DNA from: Hypericum androsaemum
Lineage: Eukaryota; Streptophyta; Magnoliopsida; Malpighiales; Hypericaceae
Length of the DNA stretch: 64,000 bases
Assembly: GCA_963995505.1 (NCBI GenBank)
Contig: OZ023198.1
Span: 10,035,141 to 10,099,140 of the forward strand
Direction: 5' to 3'
Each line of letters starts with the position of its first letter. Position 1 is the stretch's first letter. The notes beneath the pieces are model-generated. The model saw only the letters and a list, made by a program, of their open reading frames with translations. It was not told the origin of the DNA and searched no databases. A program made the translations under genes and the position numbers. Shown piece after piece: positions 13,106 to 25,690 of the stretch.

Positions 13106-14150
13106 TTCTCATATTAATAGATTTTAGTATTTTATAACTAATCTCGATGCTTACAAATATTTTGTTTGTTTTTAAATGACGAAGAAGCTTTTGAAAAAAA
13201 TCTAGATGAAACATAAGATGAAGGTATGTATCAACTTTTTTGTACTATAATTTTATCAGAAGAATGTTTGAAAAATGTATGATCATAATCATGTTATATA
13301 TATGGTCAGGTATCACGCAAATTTTATCGTTTATACTAACAAAATCTAAATATTACACTTATACAATTATTGAAGCATGTAATTAATTGTTATTAGCTAA
13401 CTTTAAAATATACATTTTTTTGCTGTTAATTAACTCATGATATTTTATTCGCAATAATTATCATTTGAATAGTAATCAACTTACACATTTGAAATAATCT
13501 ATGATCCAATTGACAAGATATCCGAGTGATTAGCATCTACAAGTGGTTGGTTACTTCTTCGAATTTGTTTGAACCAAACTAATTTTAATTTATGTTGCAA
13601 TAGATATGCTTTGAGAATTGTTATTAATGATTCAATTATTAGTGATTTATCGTGACAATATTTTATTATAATTATTTCTTCCATTAGTAATTATTTCTCT
13701 AGGAAGTTTGTTGATCATATATTGTTTATTGCGAAGTTACTTAAATAATTTAACAATATATTGCAAAATATTTTTATAATTATTTCTATGGCACTATTTT
13801 TGCGAACCAAATTTGAACTGGCGACACGAGGATTTCCAATCCTCTGCTCTACTAGCTGAGAATTGATTGAAATTTATAGGTATCATAGGTATACCAACAA
13901 TCGAATAGGAAGAATTCGTGATTCAGTTGTTATAAAACCTCACACACGTCATACCACAAAGCTATTTCGTCCGTTACTCCGGTGCGAGCTACCCTTTTTT
14001 TTTTATCTCATTCAAAAAATTTTCTTTTGCTTAATCAATTTGCCGAAGTAGAATACGAATAATTATTTTGATAGTTCAAATTTGACGAATTATAATTCAA
14101 AACGTGATCACCCCTAGGTGGGACTTATTATTAAGTTTTTTTTTAAAGTT
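13106..14150. other. AT-rich spacer
   Basis: Strongly AT-rich with no supported protein gene. It contains the plastid-like tRNA fragment annotated separately at 13802-13860. The end approaches the 3' flank of DRP4 copy 2, with an ATT microsatellite-like run near 14150-14175. Confidence 0.5.
13802..13860 (-). pseudogene. Plastid-type tRNA-Phe (trnF) fragment
   Basis: Read on the minus strand, this matches plastid trnF-GAA from the D-arm to just short of the 3' end. The landmarks are the D-loop CTCAGCTAGTAGAGCAGAGG, the anticodon stem GAGGA/TCCTC, and the T-arm CCAGTTCAAATTTGG. The 5' acceptor strand is missing. The anticodon loop reads TTGGAAA where intact plastid trnF has CTGAAAA, so position 34-36 is GGA rather than GAA. 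It therefore looks like a decayed fragment of organelle DNA in the nucleus, not a working tRNA gene. Confidence 0.65.
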
Positions 14151-14212
14151 ATTATTGATTATTATTATTAATTAAGGCAATGCAACTTCTAGCCTCAGGA
14201 AACGGTCCATGA

Positions 14213-16284
14213 TCAGTTGATGTGAAGCTTGTCCATTGTGGCAGCAAGGACCTCCTTGGACTTGCTAAGCAACGCAATCCTTGCCTTGAGCTTCTCGCGC
14301 TTGGCCACGAGCGAAGGTGATTCCTCCATGATCTTGTCTGCAATGCCATTGTGAGTGCCGATGAAGTCGTCGAAGATAACCTTCTTGATCTCTTCGGTGG
14401 CGAGCTTATGGATGCCGAGCTGAAGGTGAAGAGCCATTCCGTCGATGAACCTCCTCAATACAATCTTCCAGTAAGCTGTCATCCTCATTCTCAAGTCATA
14501 CGCCTGGCACAGAAGATCTCTCTTGCAGTTCCTCAAATAATCTGCATTAGTGACTACTCCGAAACCCGGGATTGTGAGTTGAGTGCCAGATTGGTATCCG
14601 TAAACATTGGCAACGAATGAGCTCTGTTGAGCTATTAGCTTGTTCCACTCATCCGTATACTCTGGACTGCAAGTGTAACTTGTCAACTTCTCCATTCCAA
14701 CATACTCGGTGACCCAACAGAGCGACCGCTCTTTCATTTTCGCAATGACCGTCCGCACGACTCGCCTGAAGCACATCTGAAGTTTCGGATAGTTCTCCGA
14801 ATGATGAATCAAAACAGACAGGATCACAGTCTCCATGTAATTCCACACTTTCTCAACGAAGCCAACCGGTATGCTTGATATCACGTTTATTTTCTTAAGA
14901 AGAATGGCTTGGAAGGCACTTGCAGGAAGGAAGTTTGGGAGCTCGATCGCCTTCATTTCGAGTAGCTGATATATTTCCTCTTCAAGAAAGTCCTTGAACT
15001 TGTCACTTTCCGGACTGCGATGGAGCTCCTCTTGATACTGGCCGAGCATTTCAGCCAATCTAGCTGTACAATGCATGTTCTTGTCATCTTTGAACTCGTC
15101 ATATTCCCGAGTCAGAAGGACTCTCCTGATTGATTCATTGACAGACCCGATAACGCCCATAAACGCAACCGTGGCTTCAGAAGCAGAGTAAGCATTTGGC
15201 ATTTCATTGAGTGCAGAGATGCAATTGTTCAACTTCTCACTGGTTTTTTCAACAATCCCCGGCAAGCACCTGCTGATGATGTTTGCCTGAATCTGCACCA
15301 GTTTCTGTGCCAGGACAGGAATCCCGACTATGGTTCTGTCAATCTTGGAAAGAAGAGGATGGCTTGCAAATAATCTAGCTTCTTCCTTCCGAGCATCTTC
15401 ATACGACTCATCACCGATCCGATTCCTAACACAGACATAACCAAGTCCAATGTTGACATCATTTCCTGCAACCTTCTCCAGCAACCCTTCAGGAGCCTTG
15501 TCAGCTTTTGTAACCACTGCAAGTGTCCTTTTGCCGTGCTTGTCCACTTCCTGAGACATCCTGATGGACTCACAGGTCGAAAAATCCACCGTGGAAGGTA
15601 TAACATTAAGAATTATGCTCTCTTCAGGCCTGATATACTCCATAATGATCTGTGAAACTTGATCATAAATGTCTTCGGGTTGGCCATGGACAGGAACTCT
15701 GGTGATTCCCGGGAGATCGACCATTGTAAGATCGGGAACACCAATCTTCTTCACTAACAAAGTCAAGGGCGTGTTCGATATCCCCTTTTCGTCGCCTGCA
15801 ATCTCATCAGTAGCAATACTAATAGCACTTGCCACATGGGTTTCATCCGTATCCACCTTCTTGCCATTGTACTCCAACCTGAGCTCGGGCTCGGGACATG
15901 AATGTTGCAAATGCCCTGGCCTCTAGGCAGGCTGATACCTGTCAACAGAAACCATGTGTTACAAGTCAAACCAAACGTCTACTTCTCAAGATAAAAAGTG
16001 AAGTATTTCTATTTACTACCTGCAAGAGACTCTAGGACACTGGATTTGCCCGAGGACTGATCACCGACGACGACGATGGTTGGAAGTTGGATTCCCTCGT
16101 TCATGACCTGAAGGTCCCTCAGCTTGTCCACTGCATCGAGGAGCGGCCTAATCCGGTCGTTGTAAAATGTCACCATTGGTGCATTGGCAAGCGGTTCAGA
16201 CCCTGCTCCTGCAGTAACAACAGCAGCAGAAGGGGAGCTTTCTGGACGAAGACACATCTTCACTGTAATGAGTTGAGCTTGCAA
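14213..16284 (-). pseudogene. DRP4C-like copy 2, frameshifted by a 31-bp deletion
   Basis: Exon 1 is 16020-16284 and exon 2 is 14213-15938, with a GT-AG intron as in the intact copy at 41866-43952. Exon 1 encodes the N-terminus and the P-loop GDQSSGKSS. Just after the exon 2 start, at about 15907, 31 bases present in the intact copy are missing. This removes the segment after the GQGIC motif, including the switch-I Thr, and breaks the frame. The remaining 14213-15910 frame is open for 565 codons and carries DLPGITRVP (G3), TKADKAPEG (G4), the stalk and the GTPase effector domain. Everything except that deletion looks well preserved, so inactivation may be recent. Translation from a downstream ATG would give a protein with no P-loop. 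Confidence 0.85.
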
Positions 16285-17442
16285 TTTGGTGGTTCTGAGA
16301 TTTGGAGGGTGTTAACAGACCAGGTGGGATATATATATATATACACTTGTGTTGACAAGACAGCAACAAAAACGCGGTCATACTCGACTCTGAATACCGA
16401 AAGTTTTAGAGAGAAGTTAAAAGGGTTTGTTTATTCCAAGATCAAGAACCAATGCTATGTTCGTTTCATATTCATCTCTCCTAGAATGACTATGGTCATA
16501 AATTGGTTCCTTTTTCCAAGTATGTAACTACTGTTTATTGCCATAATGTCTTGGCCATTACTATGTGTATGTATTTCCCATTGTTGAGATTAGATTTTTT
16601 TTGAAATCACATATTATCTGGATACTCGACCGTAGATGTTACAAAAATAAAGAAAAAATCAAGACATTTGATTCACAACATCGACATTTTCGGACTATAT
16701 AAATGAAAGCAAAAATCATGTATTAGTACTTTCAAATCAAAATTCTTTTTGGGTAGGGGAAAATTAAAATTTTGTTGTGGATACTCTATAATAATAATGA
16801 AAAGTTGTAAACTAATCTGAAAATTTCTGTTTTTTAGTAGCACTATTTATCCGTAACAATAAAGCTTATTTTATTACTGCAGATTTTTTTGGTGGGACCG
16901 TACTGTAATTATGGTTATTTGCTAACTACCAGAATTATTATTAAGTTCGGTTTATTAATTATTGATTCTTGTAAATTAAGGCAAGATAAATCATAAACGC
17001 ACAGGAATTTCGGAAGTCACAATTTTGGTTTTCTGCCCCTCTCATTTCCCAATATTAAATTATAGAAAGCTGTTCATTTACTCTTTCCCCCAAGAAATTT
17101 AATTAATTTAGTCCGGCTTTATAACGAGCATTGAAAATCTAAAAGGGTGGAATCCTAGCTTGCATAGAAGAAAGAAAAATCTCACCAAATGAAAGTCGTA
17201 AGATAACAGATAAAATACTAAAGTACAAACTACACTAAACTGATAAACTATTATTATTTTTATTTCGAAATGATAAATATTGAATTTTTTTGCCACTAAA
17301 TACATAGATATTTTTGTTTGTCTAGCATCAGTCTCACCGTACCGACTAATCCAAATTCGAATCAATGACAAAACTAATTCAACAAATATTTAATATTGAT
17401 GTGTTTCTGATGACTCAAACTCGAAACTTGATTTAGGTATAA
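16285..17442. other. Promoter flank of DRP4 copy 2
   Basis: No gene is supported. An AT microsatellite lies at about 16330-16345. From about 16480 to 17440 the sequence is a diverged copy of 44310-45560, the flank of the intact DRP4C gene. This stretch is part of the segmental duplication. It ends at the edge of the large Mutator-like insertion. Confidence 0.6.
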
Positions 17443-18179
17443 CAACGGGTTAGATTAAGTGGGGACAGAGATTGTCCCCACTGAAATGGATCAAAAGGAT
17501 TAATAACTACATCAGGGGTAATAGTGGAAAAATATTATTAACCTAACCAATCAAGAAATTAGGGTTAATAGATTAATGCAAAAGATTTAAAAAAGGTTAA
17601 AATTTTTGGCGGCTACGCTAAAACCGACGTTGACCCTTCATCTCCCACTCTCTGCCAACGCCGATAAACCAATAAAGACTAAACCAACGCAGACAGAATT
17701 AAAGATTTCAACCTTTCGTCTCCCACTCATTTTCAATTTGATCTTGAGCTATGAACCATTAAACCATACAGATCAAACCTTTGGCTTATGGCTATAGTAA
17801 ACAGAAGTGGCAAAAATGAAGATGAATGCTTCGATGGGAAAACAAATAACATTCCGTTAATTGAAGGTAAATACTAGTTTTTTATTTTCATATAAAAATT
17901 CCAGTTTAAATGTTCATGGTTTGCATGTCGGGTTCTAGGTGATTCGATGTTCATATTCATTTGATTACATTTGTTTATTGGTATTGATTTTGCAGTAACA
18001 CCAATAATGACCTACACCGGTGAAATTGAAATTAATGAAAGGCCTTATAGTGAAACTATAGTAAACCAAGATACCACAGAGGTGTGTTTAATTGACGATC
18101 AAATCTTTGATGGAATAGAAGGTCAGTAGACTATTTGTTAATCTTAATTTTATTTGATTATGATATATGTGTTTATGTC

Positions 18180-18900
18180 CCATTCTGATATTGGCTTTCA
18201 AGTACATGGATATTGGTTTTCATGTGTTTAGATATTAGTTTTCATGTGTTTAGATATTAGTTTGCAAGAATTTCTATATTAGTTTTCATGTGTTCTGATG
18301 TACTGCTGTATTGATTTTCATGTTATGAGATATTGGTTTGTATGTACTACTTTATTGGTTTTCATGTTATGTGATATTGGTTTGCATGTATTCTGATATT
18401 GGTTTTCATTTGTATTGACATTGATTTTCGTGGGTATTGAAATTAGATTTAATGTACATTGATATTGGTTTTCATGTAAAGAGATATTAATTTGTATGTA
18501 ATGCTATATTGTTTTGCATATTAAGTAATATTGGTTTGCCGTATATTCTGATATTGGTTTTAATGTACATTGATATTAGTTTTCATGTGTATTGATATTT
18601 GTTTTCATGTACTGCTATATTAGTTTTCATCTTATTTGATACTGGTTTGAATGTACTGCTATATTGGTTTCCATATGAAAGGAGATATTGGTTTGATTGT
18701 ACTGATTTATTGGTTTGATATTTTCATATTTGTTCGCATTGTTTTCTGATATTGGTTTTAATATACATTGATATTGGTTTCCATGTGTACTGACATTGGT
18801 TTTCCTGTGTATTAATATTAGTTTTCGTGTGTATCGTCATTGGTTCTAAGGTCTACTGATATTGGTTTTGTTGTGTTTTGATATCTGGCACACATTTATG
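18180..18900 (+). repeat. 22-bp tandem repeat, tract 1
   Basis: This tract is a degenerate array with a 22-base period. The unit is roughly GATATTGGTTTGCATGTG plus four variable bases, often TTCT or TATT. It fills the intron-like gap before the FAR1-domain block of the transposase gene and is on the sense strand of that gene. Confidence 0.85.
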
Positions 18901-19789
18901 ATTGGTATAAATTTAGCAATAACACAAACAATGACCTCATCCGGGAAAACACTTGGGGAAATGGAAAACCAAGAACGGTGGAGAAAAATAAAACTTCATA
19001 CGGTGGATGAGACACTAAACTTCTACCTTTATTATGCACACAAGAAAGGATTTAGTGTGAGAAAAGATTATCAAAAACCAAAAACAGTCAACGGTGAAAA
19101 AACTGTAGAGATACACTTATCAGATATCTTTGCAACAAGAAGGGAGTTCGTAGAACGTGTAAGGTCCCCAAAGAGAAAAATGCTCGAAAATATGAACGAA
19201 GGGAGAAAAGAACAGGTTGCGGAGCAATGATCACATTCTACCTTTCAGCTGATAAGTCATTTTATTTCATAAATGAATGGAAGGTACAACATAACTATGA
19301 TCTTCTCGGTGGAGAGCTCGCCTACATGTTAAGATCCAACCGGAATGTGAATTCACTGCAGCAAGAAATTGCTAGAGTAAACAATGATGTTGGTATTTTG
19401 CTTAGGTCTTCTTATAAACTGATGGCAAAGGTAGTTGGAGGAGCAAAAAAGCTTGGTTTCCTTCCTATAAATTTGAAGAACTATTTAGGCACACGACGGC
19501 AAAAAATGATGAAATTTGGTGAAGCTACTGCATTGCACGAATATTTCCGAACTAAAGCATTTAAGGATCTATCTTTTTATTACGAAATTGAAGTGGACAG
19601 TAAAAAACAAATTGCAAACATCTTCTGGCTGACAAAAGGATGTGAATGGACTACAAGATCTTTGGTGATGCAATTGGTTTTGATACCACTTACAGAATAA
19701 ATAAAAATTACGGTCGGTTAGGTAATGTACTATGATTCAGATATGTATGTTTATTCACCATATTTCATATTGTGAAGTAATACTGATTT

Positions 19790-20050
19790 GCATATGTTGT
19801 GATATTAGTTTGAATCAAATATTTTACTGGTCTGATATTGGTTTCTAACTTATGCGATATTGGTTTGCATCTTATGTGATATTGGTTTAATACTGTGTTG
19901 ATATTGGTTTTCATTTGAAGTAAAATTGGTTAACATGTTGCAGGGATTGTTTTGAATGTTAATTGATGATGGTTATCATGTGTTCTGAAATCGATTTACC
20001 TGTAAAGTTATATTAATTTAAATGTGTATTCATATTGGTTAATTTTGTTG
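19790..20050 (+). repeat. 22-bp tandem repeat, tract 2
   Basis: This tract has the same 22-bp unit as tract 1, more diverged, on the plus strand. It lies between the transposase blocks that end near 19735 and restart near 20056, so it occupies an intron position. Confidence 0.8.
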
Positions 20051-21329
20051 TGCAGCTCTTTTCGCAGGATTCAATCACCATCGTATGACTTGCATCTTCG
20101 GAGCAACTCTTCTGTTCGATGAGACAACAACATCTTTCCAATAGTTATTTTGAACATTCTTGAAATACATGAAAAACAAAGCGCCGAAGATAATATTCAC
20201 CGATCAAGATAAAGCAATTGCTAATGCCATAAGTAAAGAACTGCCAGGTACATTCCATGCACTATACACCTGGCACATTTTAGAGAATGCTAAGAAAAGG
20301 TTAAGTACTCTCTGCACAAATGAAGTGTTACAAGCATTCAATTATTTGATATACGAAGCTGACGATGAAGCAGAATTTGATTATTTCTGGAATAAAATGA
20401 TTGAAGAGTATTTTCCATCAGGAGTGCACCAATGGTTGGATTTCATACATCGATTTTGAAAACAGTGGTCATCAGCATGGGTTAGGGAACATTTCACTGC
20501 TGGTATGGTGACCACACAACTGGTTGAATCTTGCAACAGTGTTGTAAGAGGGTATTTGAAATGTGATTACAACCTGATTGAATTCTTTAGACATTTCAAC
20601 AATATGGTTAATAGCAAAAGGCGTGCAGAGATGATGGCAGATTTTGAAGCAAAAAATAAGTTGCCCAACAACCGACACAAAAGCAGCTCGTTGGTTAAAT
20701 CAGCAGAGGTGTACACTCATAAAATGTTTGAAAAGTTCCAACAATAATACGAGGAATCTCGTCACTACCGGATTGAACTAGTATTGGATGGTCATCCTTT
20801 GATAGGTATCAAAAATTTAATATTACACAGTTCACTTATATATTTTATATTACTTGCCGTATCATACGTACTAATCTGAAGTCATATGTTTACCAATATC
20901 ACTTTATTTGTGTCTACATTACAGGGGATCTCTCTAAATACCGTGTCTTTAAGCGTGAAACAAATGCAAGTAAGATTAATGTAAGACTAGTGGAAATTCA
21001 GAAGACAAACATGATACTTACGTGCTCATGCATGTTGTATGAAAGCCTTGGATTATTGTGCTGACACATACTGAAGGTCATGGATACTTTGAGTGGCTTC
21101 GCTGATTATGGTGAATTCAGAACATTGCCTCAACACTACGTGATGAAACGGTGGACTAAAAATGCCAAAGATGGATTGCAGATAACTGTGGAAACTACTA
21201 TGCCAGAGGATAACTATGCAGTGAAATTTGTTGACGAAAATGTGGATAGTATGATTCACCAATTCTCACATTGTAGACTACAAGGAAAAGATCTTAATCA
21301 TAACAACGTAGTGTGATATGGGTGTGGAT

Positions 21330-21511
21330 GTGTTCTGATCTTTGTTTGCATGTCACCTTTATTAGTTTGCATGTGTTCTGATCTTGGTTTGCATATCCAC
21401 CGATACTGGTTTGTATGTGTTCTGATATTGGTTTGTTTTTGTTCCGATATTGGTTTGTAATTGTTCTGCAATTGGTTTGGATGTCTTCTGATCTTGGTTT
21501 GCGTGTCTACC
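21330..21511 (+). repeat. 22-bp tandem repeat, tract 3 (left half)
   Basis: Plus-strand units of the same family follow the SWIM-region block of the transposase. The tract is cut by the solo LTR at 21512 and resumes at 23567-23640, so the LTR element inserted into the array. Confidence 0.8.
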
Positions 21512-23566
21512 TGTGATACCCTCACCCTACAATCAAATTTGTTCAACATACTAAGGTTAGTTTTGGAAAGGTTTAGGCTTAGTTCATCGTCGTTCGGTAA
21601 AATAGGCGTAACTTCCTCATCCAGACTCCAAATTAGGTGATTCCAATTTGTGTAGATTCATAACACATAGATCTATAACTTTATTTTTTTATTTTTGTGA
21701 TTTATAAAATAATTTGGTCCGAACGGAGTCAGAATTCCAGGTGTTTGGAAATAGGACTGATTTCGTCAGTATTGGAAAGATTTATGAAAATGACTTGTTA
21801 TGTGATTCTATTTGAATAAGGCTCATTTTAGGGACTTATTAGAACATAGTATGAAGTTTAGAAATGATTTTGGAAGGCTAGGGAAGTCTAGGACTAAAAG
21901 AGAAAATTTGGTTGTAAGTAGGCTAGGTGGCAACTTTTGGTAGGTACTAAACTATTCAAAAAGGAAGATATTTTGGGTAGGATTTACGCACCAACCCAAT
22001 GCCCCTTTTAGAACAGAAAAATAGAGGAGAAAGGTGTAGGAGAAAGGGGGAAAACGAGAGAAAAAGAGGAGGAAAGAAAAGGGACCAAATTTGAGCAACT
22101 TTGAAGAATAAGGTAAGTAGTTTTGTAGGATTTTGCTTTAATTGAGTATAAATCCTTTTGAACCTTGAAGAAGCTAATAGGTGAATGTTTGAACAAGATA
22201 GTATGGACCTAGATGAAGGAGGTTAAGGTGGGGTTAGGCTAGAATTCGTTTATATATGGAAGTTGGAAGAAAAGTCAAACACCGGGTTGTAGTTTTGTGA
22301 ATCTTAGCATGGTTTAGGGGCTACCTTGTATAAATTCGAATTTAAGGGTTTTTATGGTTCCTAGGACATATTTACATGCTAAGAAGTTGGTAATGATAGT
22401 GGTTTATATTATTTTGACTAGTTAACCGACGTTTTGAATTCGAGGGCCACGAGATGTAAATCGAAGCACGGAGCTTCTCTTTGAATGGTTTGAGAAATCA
22501 TTGTCATGTAAGTGGATATTCTTTGTAACATGTGTTTAGTTAACTGGACATGGGTGATATGCTTGCTTTGGCGTTCTTGTGAATCGTTCAAAATATGGTA
22601 TTCGGTGTGGTTTTGGTCTATTTGATATTTGATGTTACTTTTGGATTGTTGTGTATGTATGGAAATTTTGGAATGTTTGGTATGTGCATTGTCGATGGCG
22701 GATGATGAGGTCTACCCGTGACCAACAGGGGATGTTGGCATATGTGTACATATACTGAGGATACAAGGATTCTGATATGATATGATATGATATGTTTGGC
22801 CGGCGGGTTAGTTTCTGATGGTGCCCTTAAGATATGGTATCCTCGTATCGGAGTGGGAGTGAAACTATCTAGACCTATCTGAAGTTCATCCGAATTGTGT
22901 TACGTCTTTTGTGAAAGTCTATCTGAAATTCTGATTATGTATGATATGTGAATTCTTTGATGACCTTGTTTATGAAGTGATCTTTTGTTGTCTTGGCTTT
23001 TGTATTAGTATGTGTTTGGGTTTGATGGGGAACGACTGGTTGGTTAAATACATGTTACTTATAATATTCACTTACTAAGTATTTCAAAGTACTTATCCCT
23101 TACTTAAATCAACAGGTGAAGAGTCTTGAAAGGTGTTTGCATCTGGAGAAGCTTCCCCAATTCGAGTTCACCCGTTGTCCTCATTCATGGGCTACGTTTA
23201 AAGGTCTCCAAATGATCTTTGGTCTTGTGATCTAGGTCGCTCCATTATACATATTCTGTTGCCGTTTGACATATGACTTAGATTAATGTTAATATGTAAA
23301 ATATTTGCAAGTTATGTTTATGTTTTAAAAAGGATGCGTCTGGTGATATGACGTTGGAGATGTGCACTCCAACTTGTGAATTATGCCTGTCAGGTTTTGG
23401 ATAACGATAAATATGTTTGTTCGATGAAGTAATGTTGTTGGAAATATTTAGGCGAATCTCTTTCTGAGAATGATGTGTTATGTTTGAGGCTTACTAGGTT
23501 AAGGTTATTATATTAAGTTTGGCATAATCTAGTGTCGGTCACTGCCCACGAATTTGGGTCGTGACA
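21512..23566. mobile_element. Solo LTR with 5-bp target duplication
   Basis: A 2055-bp sequence begins TGTGATACCC and ends GGGTCGTGACA. It is flanked by CTACC at 21507-21511 and 23567-23571. TG..CA ends with a 5-bp duplication and no internal coding region identify a solo LTR left by recombination between the two LTRs of a complete element. The end sequences resemble those of Tekay/Del-type Ty3-gypsy chromoviruses, but that is an inference from the ends only. It contains no supported gene. Confidence 0.88.
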
Positions 23567-23640
23567 CTACCGATACTGGTTGGAATGTGTTATGATATTG
23601 CTTTGCATATGTTGTCCTATTGGTATGAAAGTACCCCCAC
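23567..23640 (+). repeat. 22-bp tandem repeat, tract 3 (right half)
   Basis: This is the continuation of the array interrupted by the solo LTR. It starts with the duplicated CTACC and leads into the basic C-terminal block of the transposase. Confidence 0.75.
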
Positions 23641-24042
23641 GCCACAAGCACAAAGAGAGGATGAAGTACAATCATCATCCAAAGCATTGGGTAAAACTAT
23701 AAAGTCACGAAAAAATCTAAGGAAGATCAGAAAGAGAATGAAGAGTTCAAATAAAATCAGAAGGCAAATAGCGAAGAAAAAGTACCAGAAAAAAAGACAG
23801 AAGCAAAATGACAGTGCAACATATTGCTCAAACAAGGAGGCAGAAGAGGATCATTTGGGCATAGACTTGAATCGAGCATTGGAGGAATGATGAACATGAC
23901 ATGCTTGTCATTAATCATGTTTTATGTTGATAACAATATTGGAATATTTGTTAGGAAATATTTCAACTTTTTCCAGTTGTAAGGGAACGGTCAACTCATA
24001 TTATCTATTTATCCTTGACGATAATGGTAATCTGTCAAAATA

Positions 24043-24482
24043 ATTATATTGGTTTGCAATTATTCTGATATTGGTTTACAATTGTTCTTATATTAGTTTG
24101 CAAGTGTTCTGATCTTGGTTTGCATTTTAACCGATACTGGTTTGGATGACAACCGATACTACTTTGCATGTGTTCTGATATTTGCTTGAATGTGTTATTG
24201 TATTGGTTTACAAGTGTTCCGATGTTGGTTTGAATGTGTTCTGATATTGGTTTGCGATTGTTCTGATATAGGTTTGCAAATATTCATATCTTGGTTTACA
24301 TGTGAAATAATACTGGTTTGGATGTCAACTGATACTGCTTTGCATGTGTTCTGATATTTGTTTGAATGTGTTATCATATTGGTTTGACGGTTTCTGATAT
24401 TGGTTTGCATTCGTTATGATATAAGTTTGGATGTGCTCTGATGTAGGTTTGAATTGACATTGATTTGTTTGTAAACCGAAGC
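24043..24482 (+). repeat. 22-bp tandem repeat, tract 4
   Basis: This is one of the more regular tracts, with roughly twenty units of the 22-bp motif on the plus strand. It lies downstream of the last transposase block and before the convergent protease gene. A further exon-like, Lys-rich stretch of unknown role follows to about 24690. The minus-strand open frame across the tract is a by-product of the repeat and not a gene. Confidence 0.85.
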
Positions 24483-25439
24483 TACAAGTAACCATACGAA
24501 GCAATGTCACTGAAAAATGCAACAAATTGACAAAATATCGGAAAAAGAAAATTAGTCAAGATAAAAACTACTGCAAAATCCACAAAGAGATGATGAATTA
24601 CCATCACCATTAAAAATCCTAAAGAAATCTGGTACAAGCCAAATTCTTGTAGAAAAATTAGCTACCAAAAAAAGTCAAAATGGAAGCCATGACAGCTATT
24701 CCCTAGCTGATTTTCTTGATCTTGAATAAACCATTTTCCCTGTTCCTTCATGCAACTTCAACGCTTCTGTCAATACGGTTGGCAGTAGCAGATTATCCGG
24801 CTGTGCAATAAGATCAAGACAAATATTTTTCTTGAACCCTGCCAAAACCTTGTCGTCCGACCAATTAAAATTGGAGATTTTATAGTCTCTCCAAAGATGC
24901 GTGTAGTGCTCCATAAACTTGCAAGCAAATATGCCACAACTAAACCCGTCCGGTTGTTTCGGACAATTTTAAGGACTTTCCATTCGAAATCCATACCATC
25001 AAACCCTTTGATTTTTGCCATGAAAGGAGCAATATAATCTTGTATCCTTAGCCCAATACTTGAGAGGATAATAGCCCGATCATTACTCACATTAAGACTG
25101 TCCAAAATGAAACAGCCTTTTGACAATGTATCGATGACAAAGACAGTGAAGTGTTGATTATCATAGTATGAAAACATCCACTGTCACCAAAAAGAGGAAA
25201 AATATATTAATTAACAAACTTTTGTATTAGAAAAAGATATACCATATACAAATAGAGTCAAAATGAAACCAAATTCTCAACGACTTACATATTGAATTTC
25301 AGAGAGGTACTCTATAGCATATGGAAATGACATTTCAACAATATGTTGTATTTTGTCGCAAATAACTTATCTTTCTTCCTCGGCAGCTTGAGTTCCAGCT
25401 TCGGGAAATGTGTACCGCAAAATTGTGCCCTACAATAAA

Positions 25440-25690
25440 AACCAGTATCTAATCACTCCAAAACCAATATCAATACAAATTGAAACCAGTATCAACTAGC
25501 TTTCAAACGAGTAGCAATTCACACTCAAACCAGTATCAACGTACAGTCGAACCAGTATGAACACAAAAACAAACCAATATCAATCCACAATCAAACCAGT
25601 ATCCATTTACAACCAAACCAATATCAATTCACACTCAAACCAGTATCCATTCACAACCAAACCATACCAATATCAATGCACACTCAAGAC
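25440..25690 (-). repeat. 22-bp tandem repeat, tract 5 (minus strand)
   Basis: Reverse-complement units (AAACCAGTATCAA-type on the plus strand) fill an intron-like gap of the minus-strand protease gene. Relative to that gene's transcription, the motif is in the same sense as tracts 1-4 are to the transposase. Confidence 0.85.

Larger units (their letters stand above)
17998..23890 (+). pseudogene. FAR1-type Mutator-like transposase, decayed
   Basis: Several exon-like blocks are separated by repeat-filled intron-like stretches. 18921-19230 encodes a FAR1-type DNA-binding domain (FYLYYAHKKGFSVRKDY). 19227-19735 continues it in another frame. 19676-19720 carries GFDTTYRINKNYGR with the first catalytic Asp. 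20056-20750 encodes the rest of the transposase core, including FNHHRM and IIFTDQDKAI with the second Asp. 21000-21316 encodes a SWIM-type zinc-finger region (CSC) and RWTKNAKDG. 23636-23890 encodes a basic C-terminus. Damage is clear: frame changes near 19220, 19650 and 21060, and an in-frame stop at 20457-20459. A solo LTR interrupts it at 21512-23566. A functional protein is unlikely. Confidence 0.8.

Noticed and set aside
13802..13860. A working nuclear tRNA-Ser(GGA) gene
   Set aside because: The body of the sequence is plastid tRNA-Phe, not tRNA-Ser; there is no long variable arm, and the 5' acceptor strand is missing.
24043..24482. Regular spaced repeats that might be taken for a CRISPR array
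   Set aside because: The units are head-to-tail with no unique spacers, and this is a plant nuclear genome.
24195..24525. Minus-strand open frames rich in Gln, Asn, Thr and Ser
   Set aside because: They are the antisense reading of the 22-bp repeat and have no start context or conservation.
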